DNA from: Bacteroides sp. OF04-15BH
GTDB taxonomy: Bacteria; Bacteroidota; Bacteroidia; Bacteroidales; Bacteroidaceae
Assembly (NCBI RefSeq): GCF_003477995.1
Contig: NZ_QUEM01000003.1
Span: 65,112-129,111, forward strand
DNA length: 64,000 nucleotides
Direction of reading: 5' to 3'
The notes beneath the pieces are model-generated. The model saw nothing but the letters and a program-made list of their open reading frames with translations, did no database searches and was not told where the DNA came from. Every line of letters starts with the position of its first letter. Within the stretch, counting starts at the first letter, position 1. This document shows, piece by piece, positions 17,263 to 26,584 of the stretch. Made by a program: the position numbers and the translations under genes.

Positions 17263-19353
17263 ATGATTGTATGCATCGCAGAGAAACCCAGTGTGGCCAA
17301 AGACATAGCGCATGTGCTGGGAGCCAACAAGACCTGTAACGGATATATGGAAGGGAACGGATATCAGGTAACCTGGACGTTCGGTCATCTGTGCGAGCTG
17401 AAAGAGCCGCATGAATATTCTCCCCTGTGGAAGGCCTGGAGCCTTTCTGCCCTACCCATGATTCCGCCACGATTCGGTATCAAGCTGAAGGCTGACTCCG
17501 GTATTGAAAAACAGTTCAAAGTGATTGAGGAGCTCATGCAGCACGCTGACGAAATCATCAACTGTGGTGATGCCGGACAGGAAGGAGAACTGATTCAGCG
17601 CTGGGTGATGCAGAAGGCCGGAGCGCGCTGCCCCGTAAAAAGACTCTGGATTTCTTCACTGACCGAAGAGGCCATCAAGGAAGGATTCAGCCAACTGAAA
17701 GACCAGAAAGAATACCAGTCGCTCTACGAAGCGGGACTGAGTCGCGCCATCGGTGACTGGACCCTGGGTATGAATGCCACACGACTGTATACCCTGAAAT
17801 ACGGACAAGGGAAACAGGTGCTGAGCATCGGACGCGTACAGACTCCCACACTGGCCCTGATTGTCAAGCGGCAGCAGGAAATAGAAAACTTCACTCCCGA
17901 ACCTTACTGGGTGCTGACCACGGTATATCGCGACACCACATTCACCGCTCTCATGGGACAGGATGAGGACGGAGAAGAGGAAGAGGAGAAGAAAAGCAAA
18001 GAAAACGACAAGAAGGATGCCGACATCAGCCGAAAGGGCTTTACCTCGCAGGAAGAAGGACGCGAAGCGTTGGAGAAAATCAAAGATGCTCCTTTTACCA
18101 TCACGGCAGTAAACAAGAAAAACGGCACCGAGGCTCCTCCCCGTCTGTTTGACCTGACTTCCCTGCAGGTGGAGTGCAACAAAAAGTTTGCTTTCTCAGC
18201 CGACACCACTCTGCAAACCATACAGTCGCTTTACGAAAAGAAAATCACGACTTACCCGCGTGTAGATACCACCTTTCTGAGCGATGACATCTATCCGAAA
18301 TGTAAGAACATTCTGAATGGAATAGCCGAACGCTATGGCGAACTGCTACAGCCCTTGCGGGGAGCGCAGCTGAAGAAAAGCAAAAAGGTGTTCGACTCCT
18401 CAAAGGTTACCGACCACCATGCCATCATCCCGACAGGAGTGAAACCCCAGAATCTTACTCCTGATGAAGAAAAGGTATTCGACCTCATAGCACGCCGCTT
18501 CATTGCCGCTTTCTATCCTGACTGTAAGTTCTCAACGACGACCGTGTTGGGCGAAACGGCCGGTATTCCGTTTAAGGCTACCGGAAAACTGATTGTGGTT
18601 TCGGGCTGGCGAGATGTCTATGCCGCCGAAAAGAAAAGCATGACCGGCAAGAACGAAGAAGAGCAGACCCTGCCTGACTTCCGGAAAGGGGAAAGCGGAA
18701 CTCACATCCCGGATCTGGCCGAGAAATGGACACAGGCTCCCAAGCCCTATACCGAAGCGACCTTGCTGCGGGCCATGGAAACGGCCGGAAGACTGGTCGA
18801 GGACGAAAGTCTGCGCGATGCCCTGAAGGAAAACGGAATCGGTCGCCCGTCAACCCGCGCGGCCATCATAGAAACTCTGTTCAAGCGGCGCTACATCCGG
18901 AAGGAAAGGAAAAACCTGTATGCCACCCCCACCGGAGTGGAGCTGATCGGCCTCATCCATGAGGAACTGCTGAAAAGTGCCGAACTGACCGGTATCTGGG
19001 AGCGCAAGTTGCGCCAGATAGAAAAGAAGGAATATGAAGCCAAGACTTTTCTGGACGAACTGAAGCAAATGGTGTGTGACATTGTATATGCCGTGCTGGC
19101 GGACAACTCAAACCGACGGGTGGCTCTGACTCTGGAGGAAAAGAAAAAACCGGCAGAAAAGAAAACTGCCGAGAAAACCACCAGAAAGAAGGCTGCTTCC
19201 AAAAGCAAGAAGAAGGAAGCCGCTCCGCCCGCAACCGTGAAAGAAGGCGATATCTGTCCGCTGTGCGGAAAAGGCCATATCATCAAAGGCAAAACCGCCT
19301 TCGGATGTTCGGAATGGAAAAACGGATGCACCTTCAGACAATCATTTGAATAG
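17263..19353 (+). CDS. topB: DNA topoisomerase III
   Basis: A 696-aa type IA topoisomerase that decatenates DNA by single-strand passage. The TOPRIM domain is at the N-terminus (IVCIAEKPSVAKDIA; ECGDAGQEGELI-like block near 100). The catalytic tyrosine lies in KKITTYPRVDT. A C-terminal zinc ribbon (CPLCGKGHIIKG...GCSEWKNGC) follows a Lys/Ala-rich linker. An acidic, Lys-rich insertion near residues 230-250 (EDGEEEEEKKSKENDKK) is unusual but in frame. It lies 26 bases before the next gene. Confidence 0.95.
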   Translation: MIVCIAEKPSVAKDIAHVLGANKTCNGYMEGNGYQVTWTFGHLCELKEPHEYSPLWKAWSLSALPMIPPRFGIKLKADSGIEKQFKVIEELMQHADEIINCGDAGQEGELIQRWVMQKAGARCPVKRLWISSLTEEAIKEGFSQLKDQKEYQSLYEAGLSRAIGDWTLGMNATRLYTLKYGQGKQVLSIGRVQTPTLALIVKRQQEIENFTPEPYWVLTTVYRDTTFTALMGQDEDGEEEEEKKSKENDKKDADISRKGFTSQEEGREALEKIKDAPFTITAVNKKNGTEAPPRLFDLTSLQVECNKKFAFSADTTLQTIQSLYEKKITTYPRVDTTFLSDDIYPKCKNILNGIAERYGELLQPLRGAQLKKSKKVFDSSKVTDHHAIIPTGVKPQNLTPDEEKVFDLIARRFIAAFYPDCKFSTTTVLGETAGIPFKATGKLIVVSGWRDVYAAEKKSMTGKNEEEQTLPDFRKGESGTHIPDLAEKWTQAPKPYTEATLLRAMETAGRLVEDESLRDALKENGIGRPSTRAAIIETLFKRRYIRKERKNLYATPTGVELIGLIHEELLKSAELTGIWERKLRQIEKKEYEAKTFLDELKQMVCDIVYAVLADNSNRRVALTLEEKKKPAEKKTAEKTTRKKAASKSKKKEAAPPATVKEGDICPLCGKGHIIKGKTAFGCSEWKNGCTFRQSFE

Positions 19354-19379
19354 GGTTTTCTGAAACACGAAAAACAATT

Positions 19380-21422
19380 ATGAAAAAAATATTATGGACG
19401 GGAGCCGTTGCCCTGCTGCTCATCACCAGCGGATGCGGAGCCGACAAATTCGTCAAGAAAGGAGACCAGCATCTGGCCATCGGCGAATATTTCGAAGCTG
19501 CCGCACAATACCGCAAGGCATATATGCACACTCCTATCAAGGAAAGGGATAAAAGAGGAGAACGGGCCTTCAAGGCTGCCGAATGCTACCGCAAAATAAA
19601 CTATACGGCCCGTGCCATCGGTTCGTATATGAATGCCGTGCGCTATCATTATCCAGACTCTACCACTTACCTGTATCTGGCACAGATGCAGCAGAAAAAC
19701 GGAGATTACAAGAAAGCGACCGAAAACTATAAACTGTATCTGGAAAAAGACCCGGACAATGTTCTGGCCCGAAACGGACTGGAAGGATGCGTCATGGCTC
19801 CACGCTGGAAGGAGATTCCCACGGATTATTCCGTAAAGAAAGAACCGGTGCTCAACGGCAGACGCACGGACTATTCGCCTGTGCTGTATGGCGATGAGTG
19901 GGATCAGTTGTATATCACCACCACCCGGCCGCAAACCAAAGGTGATGAACTGAGCGGCATCACTGGCATCAAGAACAGCGACCTCTTTCTGGCAGAAAAG
20001 GACGAAAAGGGAAAATGGCTGCAACCCAAGGAATTCGAATCGGAAGTGAACAGCAATTACGATGAAGGCGCCTGCTGCTTTTCTCCCGACGGGAAGACCA
20101 TGTATTTCACGCGCTGTACCTCCGATCCGGAATATCCGCGCTATGCACAAATATTCACGGCCAGCCGCAGTGATGCCACCTGGAGCAGTCCCCAGCCTTT
20201 GGAAATCACCAAAGACACCCTGTCTTCGTATGCTCATCCGGCTGTTTCTCCCGATGGAAACTGGCTGTACTTCGTATCCGACATGCCGGGCGGACTGGGT
20301 GGACTGGACTTGTGGCGCATCCGAATCACCAGCGACGGACTGGGAGGTGCCGAGAATCTGGGCGAACCCATCAATAGCCCGGGCGACGAAATGTTTCCGA
20401 CTTTCCGCCCGAACGGCGAACTTTACTTTTCTTCAAACGGACACCCGGGCATGGGCGGTCTGGATCTGTTCTGTGCCAAACAGGACAGCACGGGAAAATG
20501 GAATGTGGAGAACCTGAAATATCCCATGAATTCGGCCGGAGACGATTTCGGCATGACTTTTGAGGGACTGCACAACCGGGGTTTCTTCAGCACCAACCGT
20601 AATGATGCCCGCGGATGGGACCACATCATGAGTTTCGAGAAACCCGACGTGATTCTGTCGGTCAAAGGATGGGTGTATGAAAAAGACGGTTACGAACTGC
20701 CGGACGGAATTGTCTATATGGTAGGAAACGACGGCACGAACCTGAAACTGAGCGTGCGGAGCGACGGTTCCTTCGTTCAGGAAATCAAGCCTCATGTGAA
20801 ATACATCTTCTTGGGAACCTGCAACGGTTTCCTGAATCATAAGGAAGAACTGCAGGTGGATACCAGCAGGGTCAGCAAGGAATATGTGCTGCAATTTGCC
20901 CTGGCTTCCATAACGGCTCCGGTACTGGTGGAAAACGTGTTCTACGAATTCGACAAGGCCGACCTGACTCCGGAATCAACCGAATCACTGGACCGTCTGG
21001 TAAAACTGCTGGAAGAGAATCCGAATGTGACTATCGAGTTGAGTTCGCACTGTGACTACCGGGGCAATGACCAATATAACATGGGACTGTCACAACGCAG
21101 AGCGGAATCGGTAGTCAATTATCTGATTGCACACGGTATTGCCAAAGACCGTCTGTCGCCGGTGGGCTACGGCGAAAGCAAACCCAAGGTGATCAAAAAG
21201 AAACTTACGGAGAAATATCCGTTCCTGCATGAAAATGACACGCTGACCGAAAGCTTTATTCTGAAACTTCCGGAAGACCAGCAGGAAATCTGCAATGCCT
21301 TGAACCGACGGACCGAATTCAAGGTGCTCCGCACCACATACGGCCTGTTTGACGAAATGGGCAACCTGCTGAAGGAAGCTCTTACGGGAAAAGAGACGGA
21401 AAACCAACCCACAGAAGAATAG
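19380..21422 (+). CDS. OmpA-family lipoprotein with TPR and PD40 repeats (PorE-like)
   Basis: A 680-aa outer-membrane-associated lipoprotein. The lipobox ends at C19 (LITSGC). TPR-like helices cover about residues 25-140. PD40/WD40-like beta-propeller repeats follow (FSPDGKTMYFTR, VSPDGNWLYFVSD, FRPNGELYFSS). A small carboxypeptidase-regulatory-like segment precedes the C-terminal OmpA domain (NVFYEFDKADLTPES...LSQRRAESVVNYL). This order matches PorE/PG1058-type proteins of Bacteroidetes, which link outer-membrane machinery to peptidoglycan. Whether this one serves type IX secretion is unproven. A strong terminator follows. Confidence 0.85.
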   Translation: MKKILWTGAVALLLITSGCGADKFVKKGDQHLAIGEYFEAAAQYRKAYMHTPIKERDKRGERAFKAAECYRKINYTARAIGSYMNAVRYHYPDSTTYLYLAQMQQKNGDYKKATENYKLYLEKDPDNVLARNGLEGCVMAPRWKEIPTDYSVKKEPVLNGRRTDYSPVLYGDEWDQLYITTTRPQTKGDELSGITGIKNSDLFLAEKDEKGKWLQPKEFESEVNSNYDEGACCFSPDGKTMYFTRCTSDPEYPRYAQIFTASRSDATWSSPQPLEITKDTLSSYAHPAVSPDGNWLYFVSDMPGGLGGLDLWRIRITSDGLGGAENLGEPINSPGDEMFPTFRPNGELYFSSNGHPGMGGLDLFCAKQDSTGKWNVENLKYPMNSAGDDFGMTFEGLHNRGFFSTNRNDARGWDHIMSFEKPDVILSVKGWVYEKDGYELPDGIVYMVGNDGTNLKLSVRSDGSFVQEIKPHVKYIFLGTCNGFLNHKEELQVDTSRVSKEYVLQFALASITAPVLVENVFYEFDKADLTPESTESLDRLVKLLEENPNVTIELSSHCDYRGNDQYNMGLSQRRAESVVNYLIAHGIAKDRLSPVGYGESKPKVIKKKLTEKYPFLHENDTLTESFILKLPEDQQEICNALNRRTEFKVLRTTYGLFDEMGNLLKEALTGKETENQPTEE

Positions 21423-21436
21423 TACTCCAAATCATA

Positions 21437-21476
21437 AACGGGGGCTGCTTGGATCGTTCCAAGCAGCCCCCGTTTA
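21437..21476. terminator. Strong hairpin terminator between OmpA-like gene and manA
   Basis: Perfect 18-base arms (21437-21454 and 21459-21476) surround a 4-base loop (TCGT), with A-rich and T-rich flanks. It sits between convergent genes and should stop transcription in both directions. Confidence 0.85.
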
Positions 21477-21646
21477 CGATAAAATTGTCCTGAAAATTCT
21501 TATTCTAAAACCGTCTTCCAGACTTCGATTACAAGACCTCCGAAAATCATGCTGATGAAATCAGAAAATCATTTTGATGAATTGAAAAAAACATCAGATA
21601 CAAAATAAGGCCATGCCTTGAGCACAGCCTTAATCCCTCGTACAGG

Positions 21647-22612
21647 TTATACAAAACATTCTATAAGTTTCACTTCACCGTCAACCGGCTCTATCGTCAG
21701 ACCGGGACAAGCCGCAGCGACCAGAATCGTGTGTCCTTCCTTCAAAAGCACCTCTTCATGCTCCGAACGGATCTTACAGTTTCCGTTCAGACAGATCAGA
21801 ATCACAAACGAATCCAGCTCGGAATAGTCGCATACAATAGGCTCATTCAAATCATACAGGCTGGTACTGAAATAAACCGTATTCAGAAGCTCCATCGGTT
21901 CGTTCAGATGCACGTTAGGAGTAAAGGCATCCGTGCGGGCCGAATAATCAATGGCCTCACGCGCCTCGGCCAGATGCAACTGACGCGTATTTCCATTCTG
22001 GTCCTTCCGTCCATAATCATAGATGCGATAAGTGATATCGCTACTCTGCTGTATTTCACAGATAAAGCAACCGGCTCCAATGCTATGCACCCGACCGGCC
22101 GGCTGATAAAAGACATCCCCCTCATGCACATGATAACACTGCAACACTTCGGGCAGCGTACACTCTTCTACCCTCCGTTCATATTCTTCGGGAGTAAGCG
22201 GAAAAGAAAAACCGGAATACAGACGTGCTTCGGGAGTGGCTTTCACCACATACCACATTTCGCTCTTTCCGGAACAATGATGACGGGCCGCCGCCAAAGC
22301 ATCACCAGGGTGCACCTGAACCGAAAGATCATCGCAGGCATCGATAAACTTGACCAACAAAGGAAAACGGCCTTCAAAACGAGTATAGTTTTCCTTACCC
22401 AACAAATCAGCCTTCAACACATCTACCAAGGCAGGTAAAGTATAACCGGTATATGGTCCCTGATCGACAACGCTTTCCGATCCGGGAATGGCAGACAACT
22501 CCCAACTCTCGCCGATACGGCGATTGTCGGCAGGCATCTGCTTATATCTTAATATGTCATATCCGCCCCAAATAGTGGGCTTCATAATCGGACTGAACGT
22601 AAATAAATGCAT
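21647..22612 (-). CDS. manA: Mannose-6-phosphate isomerase, class I
   Basis: A 321-aa zinc cupin enzyme interconverting fructose-6-phosphate and mannose-6-phosphate, feeding GDP-mannose/GDP-fucose synthesis for surface glycans. Visible motifs are PTIWGGYDI at the N-terminus, LSVQVHPGD and GKSEMWYVV (zinc ligands) and YQPAGRVHSIGAGCFICEIQQSSDITYRIYDYGR (active site). It is the short bacterial form. A TAATTTTG element (minus strand, 22636-22643) lies 24 bases upstream. It is a single minus-strand gene beside the polyprenyl-phosphate sugar transferase. Confidence 0.95.
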   Translation of the reverse strand: MHLFTFSPIMKPTIWGGYDILRYKQMPADNRRIGESWELSAIPGSESVVDQGPYTGYTLPALVDVLKADLLGKENYTRFEGRFPLLVKFIDACDDLSVQVHPGDALAAARHHCSGKSEMWYVVKATPEARLYSGFSFPLTPEEYERRVEECTLPEVLQCYHVHEGDVFYQPAGRVHSIGAGCFICEIQQSSDITYRIYDYGRKDQNGNTRQLHLAEAREAIDYSARTDAFTPNVHLNEPMELLNTVYFSTSLYDLNEPIVCDYSELDSFVILICLNGNCKIRSEHEEVLLKEGHTILVAAACPGLTIEPVDGEVKLIECFV

Positions 22613-22635
22613 TTATTTTTTGATTGGTGAGGCTG

Positions 22636-22643
22636 CAAAATTA
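22636..22643 (-). promoter_or_regulatory. Candidate -7 element for manA
   Basis: The minus strand reads TAATTTTG, matching TAnnTTTG, 24 bases before the manA ATG. No clear -33 partner was found. Confidence 0.45.
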
Positions 22644-22759
22644 ATAAAAAACAATAAAAGGTAAAGTAGAATATCCTTTTTTTCTGTTTTTATTTTGTAA
22701 AAAAAAAAATTATCAAGAGAAAATAGGACTTTTTACAAGGAGTTTTAAAGTCTTTTTCG

Positions 22760-22790
22760 TTGGGGTATATTATATTTTTCTCTACTTTTG
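22760..22790 (+). promoter_or_regulatory. Candidate promoter of the sugar transferase/rfbA pair
   Basis: TACTTTTG (22783-22790) matches the -7 consensus, and TTGG at 22760-22763 lies 19 bases upstream as a near -33 TTTG. The ATG at 22835 follows 45 bases downstream. Confidence 0.5.
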
Positions 22791-22834
22791 TATTTTGTAT
22801 AGATATTGAATGAAAGAAGATAAACGTTGTTATA

Positions 22835-24247
22835 ATGAAGAATACAAATACATCAGAAACTCCCGCAGTCAATTTACTGATAGGAGCAATAGATATTTTA
22901 GTTGTATCACTAGCCATCTATACGACCTATTATCTGATAAAGGTCATTGACCCTTTATATGTTTTTTATTTCAAGCAGAAAACACTCATTGTTTTAGGAG
23001 TATTGTCTTATATTCCGGCATTTTTATATTTTCCTCCGCTACTCTACCAAAGAATCGTTCATGTAGACCGAATCGTAGAAAGAACATTTCATTTGATTTT
23101 ACTTTACATCGTTCTATATGCTGCGGTACTTACCATTTTGAAAGGAGATCGTGTCCCCTACGGTTTTATCGGTTCACTGGCTTTGATCAGCTGGTTTCTG
23201 CTGTCCGTAGAACGACTGGGCTTGAGAAGCTTTATCAAAAGAACACGTAAAAAAGGAAAAAACCAGAAACAGATCATCTTTGTGGGATTACCCTGTCATT
23301 TTCAGAATTTCTATCAAGAGATTTCTGACCCCAATTATGGTTTCAAGATAAAAGGAATTTTCTACAACAATCCGGAAAGTCAGGAACTTACCATTCCGAT
23401 TCCTTATCTGGGAACAACCGATCAGGTGACCGAATATCTGCAAAAAAAGCCCAATATCAAGGCGGTATACTGTGCCATACAGGAAGGAGACCAGAGTGAT
23501 ACGAAAAATATTCTGCGCTACTGTGAAAACAGCGTGGTCCGTTTCTATGCACTTCCGGTGTACATCAACCAGTTAAAGAAGAGTATGATTACCATACAGC
23601 AAGGCAGCAATATGTTGTTGACCTCGCGCAAAGAGCCGCTGAACAACATCAACAACGCATTGCTGAAGCGCGCCTTTGACCTGATCTGCTCCAGCCTGTT
23701 TCTGTTCACTCTGTTTCCGGTAATCTATGTCATTGTGGCCATCATCATCAAAAGACAAAGTCCGGGACCGGTAATCTTCAAACAGGAACGTAGCGGACTG
23801 AACGGAAAGGTTTTTACCTGCTATAAATTCCGGTCGATGCACGTAAACAAAGACGCAGACCTGGTGCAGGCCACCCTAAACGACCCGAGAAAATTCAAAT
23901 TCGGCGACTTCATGAGAAAAACCAATATTGATGAGTTACCGCAGTTTATCAATGTATGGCTGGGAGACATGAGCATGGTAGGTCCCCGTCCGCACATGCT
24001 GAAACACACCGAACAATACTCACAACTCATCAAGGAATACATGGTGCGCCATTGGGTAAAACCCGGAATCACAGGCTGGGCACAGATTATGGGATTGCGC
24101 GGCGAAACCAAAGAACTGAAACAAATGGAAGATCGTGTGAAGGCAGACATCTGGTATGTGGAGAACTGGAATTTCTGGCTCGACGTGAAAATTATCTGGA
24201 AAACAGTCTGGAACATGATTACCCGCAATGAAAAAAACGCTTACTAA
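22835..24247 (+). CDS. Undecaprenyl-phosphate sugar phosphotransferase (WcaJ-type)
   Basis: A 470-aa polyprenyl glycosylphosphotransferase that starts a glycan repeat unit by moving a sugar-1-phosphate onto undecaprenyl phosphate. Four N-terminal membrane helices (about 12-125) precede a Rossmann-like middle (QIIFVGLPCHFQNFYQEI). The bacterial sugar transferase domain follows (LKRAFDLICSSLFLFTLFPVIYVI, SPGPVIFKQERSGLNGKVFTCYKFRSM, RKTNIDELPQFINVWLGDMSMVGPRP). It is encoded away from the capsule transferases and 16 bases upstream of rfbA, so it may serve several glycans. Confidence 0.9.
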   Translation: MKNTNTSETPAVNLLIGAIDILVVSLAIYTTYYLIKVIDPLYVFYFKQKTLIVLGVLSYIPAFLYFPPLLYQRIVHVDRIVERTFHLILLYIVLYAAVLTILKGDRVPYGFIGSLALISWFLLSVERLGLRSFIKRTRKKGKNQKQIIFVGLPCHFQNFYQEISDPNYGFKIKGIFYNNPESQELTIPIPYLGTTDQVTEYLQKKPNIKAVYCAIQEGDQSDTKNILRYCENSVVRFYALPVYINQLKKSMITIQQGSNMLLTSRKEPLNNINNALLKRAFDLICSSLFLFTLFPVIYVIVAIIIKRQSPGPVIFKQERSGLNGKVFTCYKFRSMHVNKDADLVQATLNDPRKFKFGDFMRKTNIDELPQFINVWLGDMSMVGPRPHMLKHTEQYSQLIKEYMVRHWVKPGITGWAQIMGLRGETKELKQMEDRVKADIWYVENWNFWLDVKIIWKTVWNMITRNEKNAY

Positions 24248-24263
24248 ACAAAAATAAACGCCT

Positions 24264-25148
24264 ATGAAAGGAATCGTATTGGCTGGAGGCTCCGGCACCA
24301 GATTATACCCTATTACCAAGGGAGTCAGCAAACAGCTGCTTCCTGTGTTCGACAAACCGATGATCTATTACCCTATTTCCGTACTGATGCTGGCCGGCAT
24401 CCGGGAAATTCTGATTATTTCTACTCCCAACGATCTGCCGGGATTCAAACGCCTGCTGGGCGACGGCAGTGACTACGGAGTTCACTTTGAATATGCAGAG
24501 CAGCCTTCACCCGACGGTCTGGCACAGGCTTTTCTGATAGGCGAAGACTTTATCGGCAACGATGATGTGTGTCTGGTACTAGGAGACAATCTGTTCCACG
24601 GAGCCGGTTTTACAGGACTGCTGAAGGAAGCGGTACGCAATGTGGTAGAAGACCGCAAAGCCACCGTATTCGGTTATCGGGTCAACGATCCGGAACGCTA
24701 CGGAGTGGCCGAATTTGATCAGGACGGAAACTGTCTGAGCATCGAGGAAAAACCTCAGAAACCGAAAAGCAACTATGCTGTTGTGGGACTGTATTTCTAT
24801 CCGAACAAGGTGGTGGAGATTGCCAAAAACATCAAACCATCAGAGCGCGGCGAGTTGGAAATCACCTCTGTAAATCAGGAGTTTCTGAATCAGAAAGAGC
24901 TCAAGGTGCAGACTTTGGGACGTGGATTTGCCTGGCTGGATACCGGAACCCACGACAGCCTCAGCGAGGCCAGCACCTTTATCGAAGTTATCGAAAAGCG
25001 ACAGGGCGTGAAAATAGCCTGCCTGGAAGGCATCGCTTATATAAACAACTGGATCAGCAAAGAACAGCTGATTCGTGTGGCCCAGCCCATGCTGAAAAAC
25101 CAGTATGGCCAATATCTGATCAAACTGGCTGAAGAATATAACAAATAG
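24264..25148 (+). CDS. rfbA: Glucose-1-phosphate thymidylyltransferase
   Basis: A 294-aa nucleotidyltransferase making dTDP-glucose from dTTP and glucose-1-phosphate, the first step of dTDP-rhamnose synthesis. Motifs are [21 protein letters not shown] (nucleotide binding), [19 protein letters not shown] (metal-binding D), [12 protein letters not shown] and [10 protein letters not shown]. Length is typical. rfbB, rfbC and rfbD are not adjacent. A bulged hairpin terminator follows its stop. Confidence 0.95.
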   Translation: MKGIVLAGGSGTRLYPITKGVSKQLLPVFDKPMIYYPISVLMLAGIREILIISTPNDLPGFKRLLGDGSDYGVHFEYAEQPSPDGLAQAFLIGEDFIGNDDVCLVLGDNLFHGAGFTGLLKEAVRNVVEDRKATVFGYRVNDPERYGVAEFDQDGNCLSIEEKPQKPKSNYAVVGLYFYPNKVVEIAKNIKPSERGELEITSVNQEFLNQKELKVQTLGRGFAWLDTGTHDSLSEASTFIEVIEKRQGVKIACLEGIAYINNWISKEQLIRVAQPMLKNQYGQYLIKLAEEYNK

Positions 25149-25172
25149 AAAATACACCTTGAAGGTATTTTC
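25148..25172 (+). terminator. Hairpin terminator after rfbA
   Basis: GAAAATAC (25148-25155) pairs with GTATTTTC (25165-25172), extended by ACCTT/AAGGT inside with a small bulge. It follows the rfbA stop directly. Confidence 0.65.
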
Positions 25173-25196
25173 TTTGAATTAAAGATTCACGATTAG

Positions 25197-25228
25197 TGCA
25201 AAGATTAAAAAAAAATCATATCTTTGCA
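25197..25228 (+). promoter_or_regulatory. Promoter element embedded in an inverted repeat
   Basis: TATCTTTG (25219-25226) is an exact -7 element, 31 bases before the ATG at 25257. It lies in the right arm of a perfect 9-base inverted repeat, TGCAAAGAT (25197-25205) and ATCTTTGCA (25220-25228). The arms could pair in DNA or mark a dimeric regulator site. Confidence 0.55.
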
Positions 25229-25256
25229 CTAATTTGTTTTATTAGAATCATCTGAA

Positions 25257-25886
25257 ATGGGAATATTATCAAACTTATTTGGAAAAAAGAAGAACGACGA
25301 TGAACAGGTACGTGTAGGCGGCATGGAGGATTTCATGACGCTGATCCGTGTGTATTACCAGGCAGTCATTGCCATGAATCTGGGTATTACCAACCTGGCA
25401 TTCCTGCCGGACCTGCGTATTTTCAAACAGACACTGCATGTGCCGACCGTAAACAACAAACTGGGTATCGGCGAAAAGAACAAGTGCAAAAAGATGCTGA
25501 TGGACATGTACGACATGAGCGACACTTTCTTCAAGGAGATTGACGCCAGCATCAAAAAGAACTGCCGCAACCAGAATGATATCAAAAACTATCTCATCAT
25601 GTTCCAGGGATTCAGCCAGGACCTGATGATGCTTATCGGCAATCTGATGCAATGGAAATTCAGAATGCCTTCCATGTTTCACAAGGCCTTGAGAAACATG
25701 ACGGCCAAAACCATTAACCAGATTCTGACCCGCAATGACTGGAAAGATGACGCTGTGAGAAGAACTTGCGTAAACATCCGCAAGTACGCAGCCACCTTGG
25801 GATATTCTGAAGCATGGATGACGGAATACGTATTCCGCATTGTCATGCTGGCCAAAAAAGAACCTAAAACAGCAAGCAACGACTAA
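25257..25886 (+). CDS. Conserved hypothetical protein (helical, 209 aa)
   Basis: I do not recognise a named domain. The protein is mainly alpha-helical and soluble, starting with an amphipathic MGILSNLFGKKK stretch that could touch the membrane. It is basic overall, with motifs NLGITNLAFLPDLRIFKQTLHVP and GYSEAWMTEYVFRIVMLAKKEP. Codon use matches neighbouring housekeeping genes. It precedes a coiled-coil gene and zapA, which suggests a cell-envelope or division context, but this is positional only. Confidence 0.6.
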   Translation: MGILSNLFGKKKNDDEQVRVGGMEDFMTLIRVYYQAVIAMNLGITNLAFLPDLRIFKQTLHVPTVNNKLGIGEKNKCKKMLMDMYDMSDTFFKEIDASIKKNCRNQNDIKNYLIMFQGFSQDLMMLIGNLMQWKFRMPSMFHKALRNMTAKTINQILTRNDWKDDAVRRTCVNIRKYAATLGYSEAWMTEYVFRIVMLAKKEPKTASND

Positions 25887-25922
25887 AAAGCCACATTATT
25901 TCTGTAATATTATCACTTTTTT

Positions 25923-26195
25923 ATGACTCCAGAAGAGGAAACCATCCTGAAAAGATTCGAAACCAGAACCCGGCAGCTCATCCTGCAATATCAGGAACTG
26001 AAACAGGAAAATGAGTTGCTGCGCCAACGGGTGGATACTCTGAACCGGGAGTTGGAAAATACAAAAAGAGATTACAGCAACCTGAAAGTGGCCCGAATGA
26101 TCGATATCAGCGATCAGGACATGAAAGACGCCAAGGGACGATTGTCTAAACTGATCCGGGAAATAGACAAGTGCATTGCTCTACTCAAAATTTAA
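25923..26195 (+). CDS. Small coiled-coil protein upstream of zapA
   Basis: A 90-aa protein, almost all predicted coiled coil (QELKQENELLRQRVDTLNRE, then LENTKRDYSNLKVARM). Its size and composition resemble ZapB-like or FtsB-like helpers of division, and its gene lies 5 bases before zapA. In many Bacteroidales such a small coiled-coil gene precedes zapA. The function is inferred from position and structure only. Confidence 0.65.
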   Translation: MTPEEETILKRFETRTRQLILQYQELKQENELLRQRVDTLNRELENTKRDYSNLKVARMIDISDQDMKDAKGRLSKLIREIDKCIALLKI

Positions 26196-26200
26196 GGAAC

Positions 26201-26500
26201 ATGGAGAGCGAAAATCTTAAAATTACCATCAGATTGGGAAAAATGCTGTTTCCGATTACCGTAAAAAGACGGGAAGAGGAAATCTATAGAGCCGCCGAAA
26301 AACTGATTAACGAGCGGTTGAATTTCTATGCAGGTAAATACCAGCATCAGGGGGATGAAACTTATATGGCCATGGCTATACTGGACATCGCAGTGGCCCT
26401 GAAAAAGGATGAACAGAAGAAAGATGCATCTCCTTTAATGGAAAAGGTTACTACCCTGCTTCAGGAAATAGAAAGCAGTGGTCTGATTGACAAGAAGTAA
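26201..26500 (+). CDS. zapA: Cell division protein ZapA
   Basis: A 99-aa protein that crosslinks FtsZ filaments at mid-cell. The N-terminal beta part (KITIRLGKMLFPITVKRREE) and the helical tail (EEIYRAAEKLINERLNFY, then YMAMAILDIAVALKK) match the ZapA family. An upstream in-frame ATG (26171) would overlap the previous gene; the ATG at 26201 fits family length. Confidence 0.85.
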   Translation: MESENLKITIRLGKMLFPITVKRREEEIYRAAEKLINERLNFYAGKYQHQGDETYMAMAILDIAVALKKDEQKKDASPLMEKVTTLLQEIESSGLIDKK

Positions 26501-26584
26501 AAACAGTCAGACGTGTCTCAGAGGTTGTCTTTTGCTCAAAAACAAGACACTACTATTATTATATTATATAAACTAAAAAAAATT

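Noticed and set aside
19392..20237. 281-codon minus-strand frame opposite the OmpA-like lipoprotein
   Set aside because: The plus frame has a lipobox, PD40 and OmpA motifs; no domain is visible on the minus strand.
26501..26584. 6S RNA between zapA and rny
   Set aside because: Some bacteria have ssrS beside zapA, but this gap is only 84 bases and shows just a weak hairpin (GTGTCT/AGACAC).
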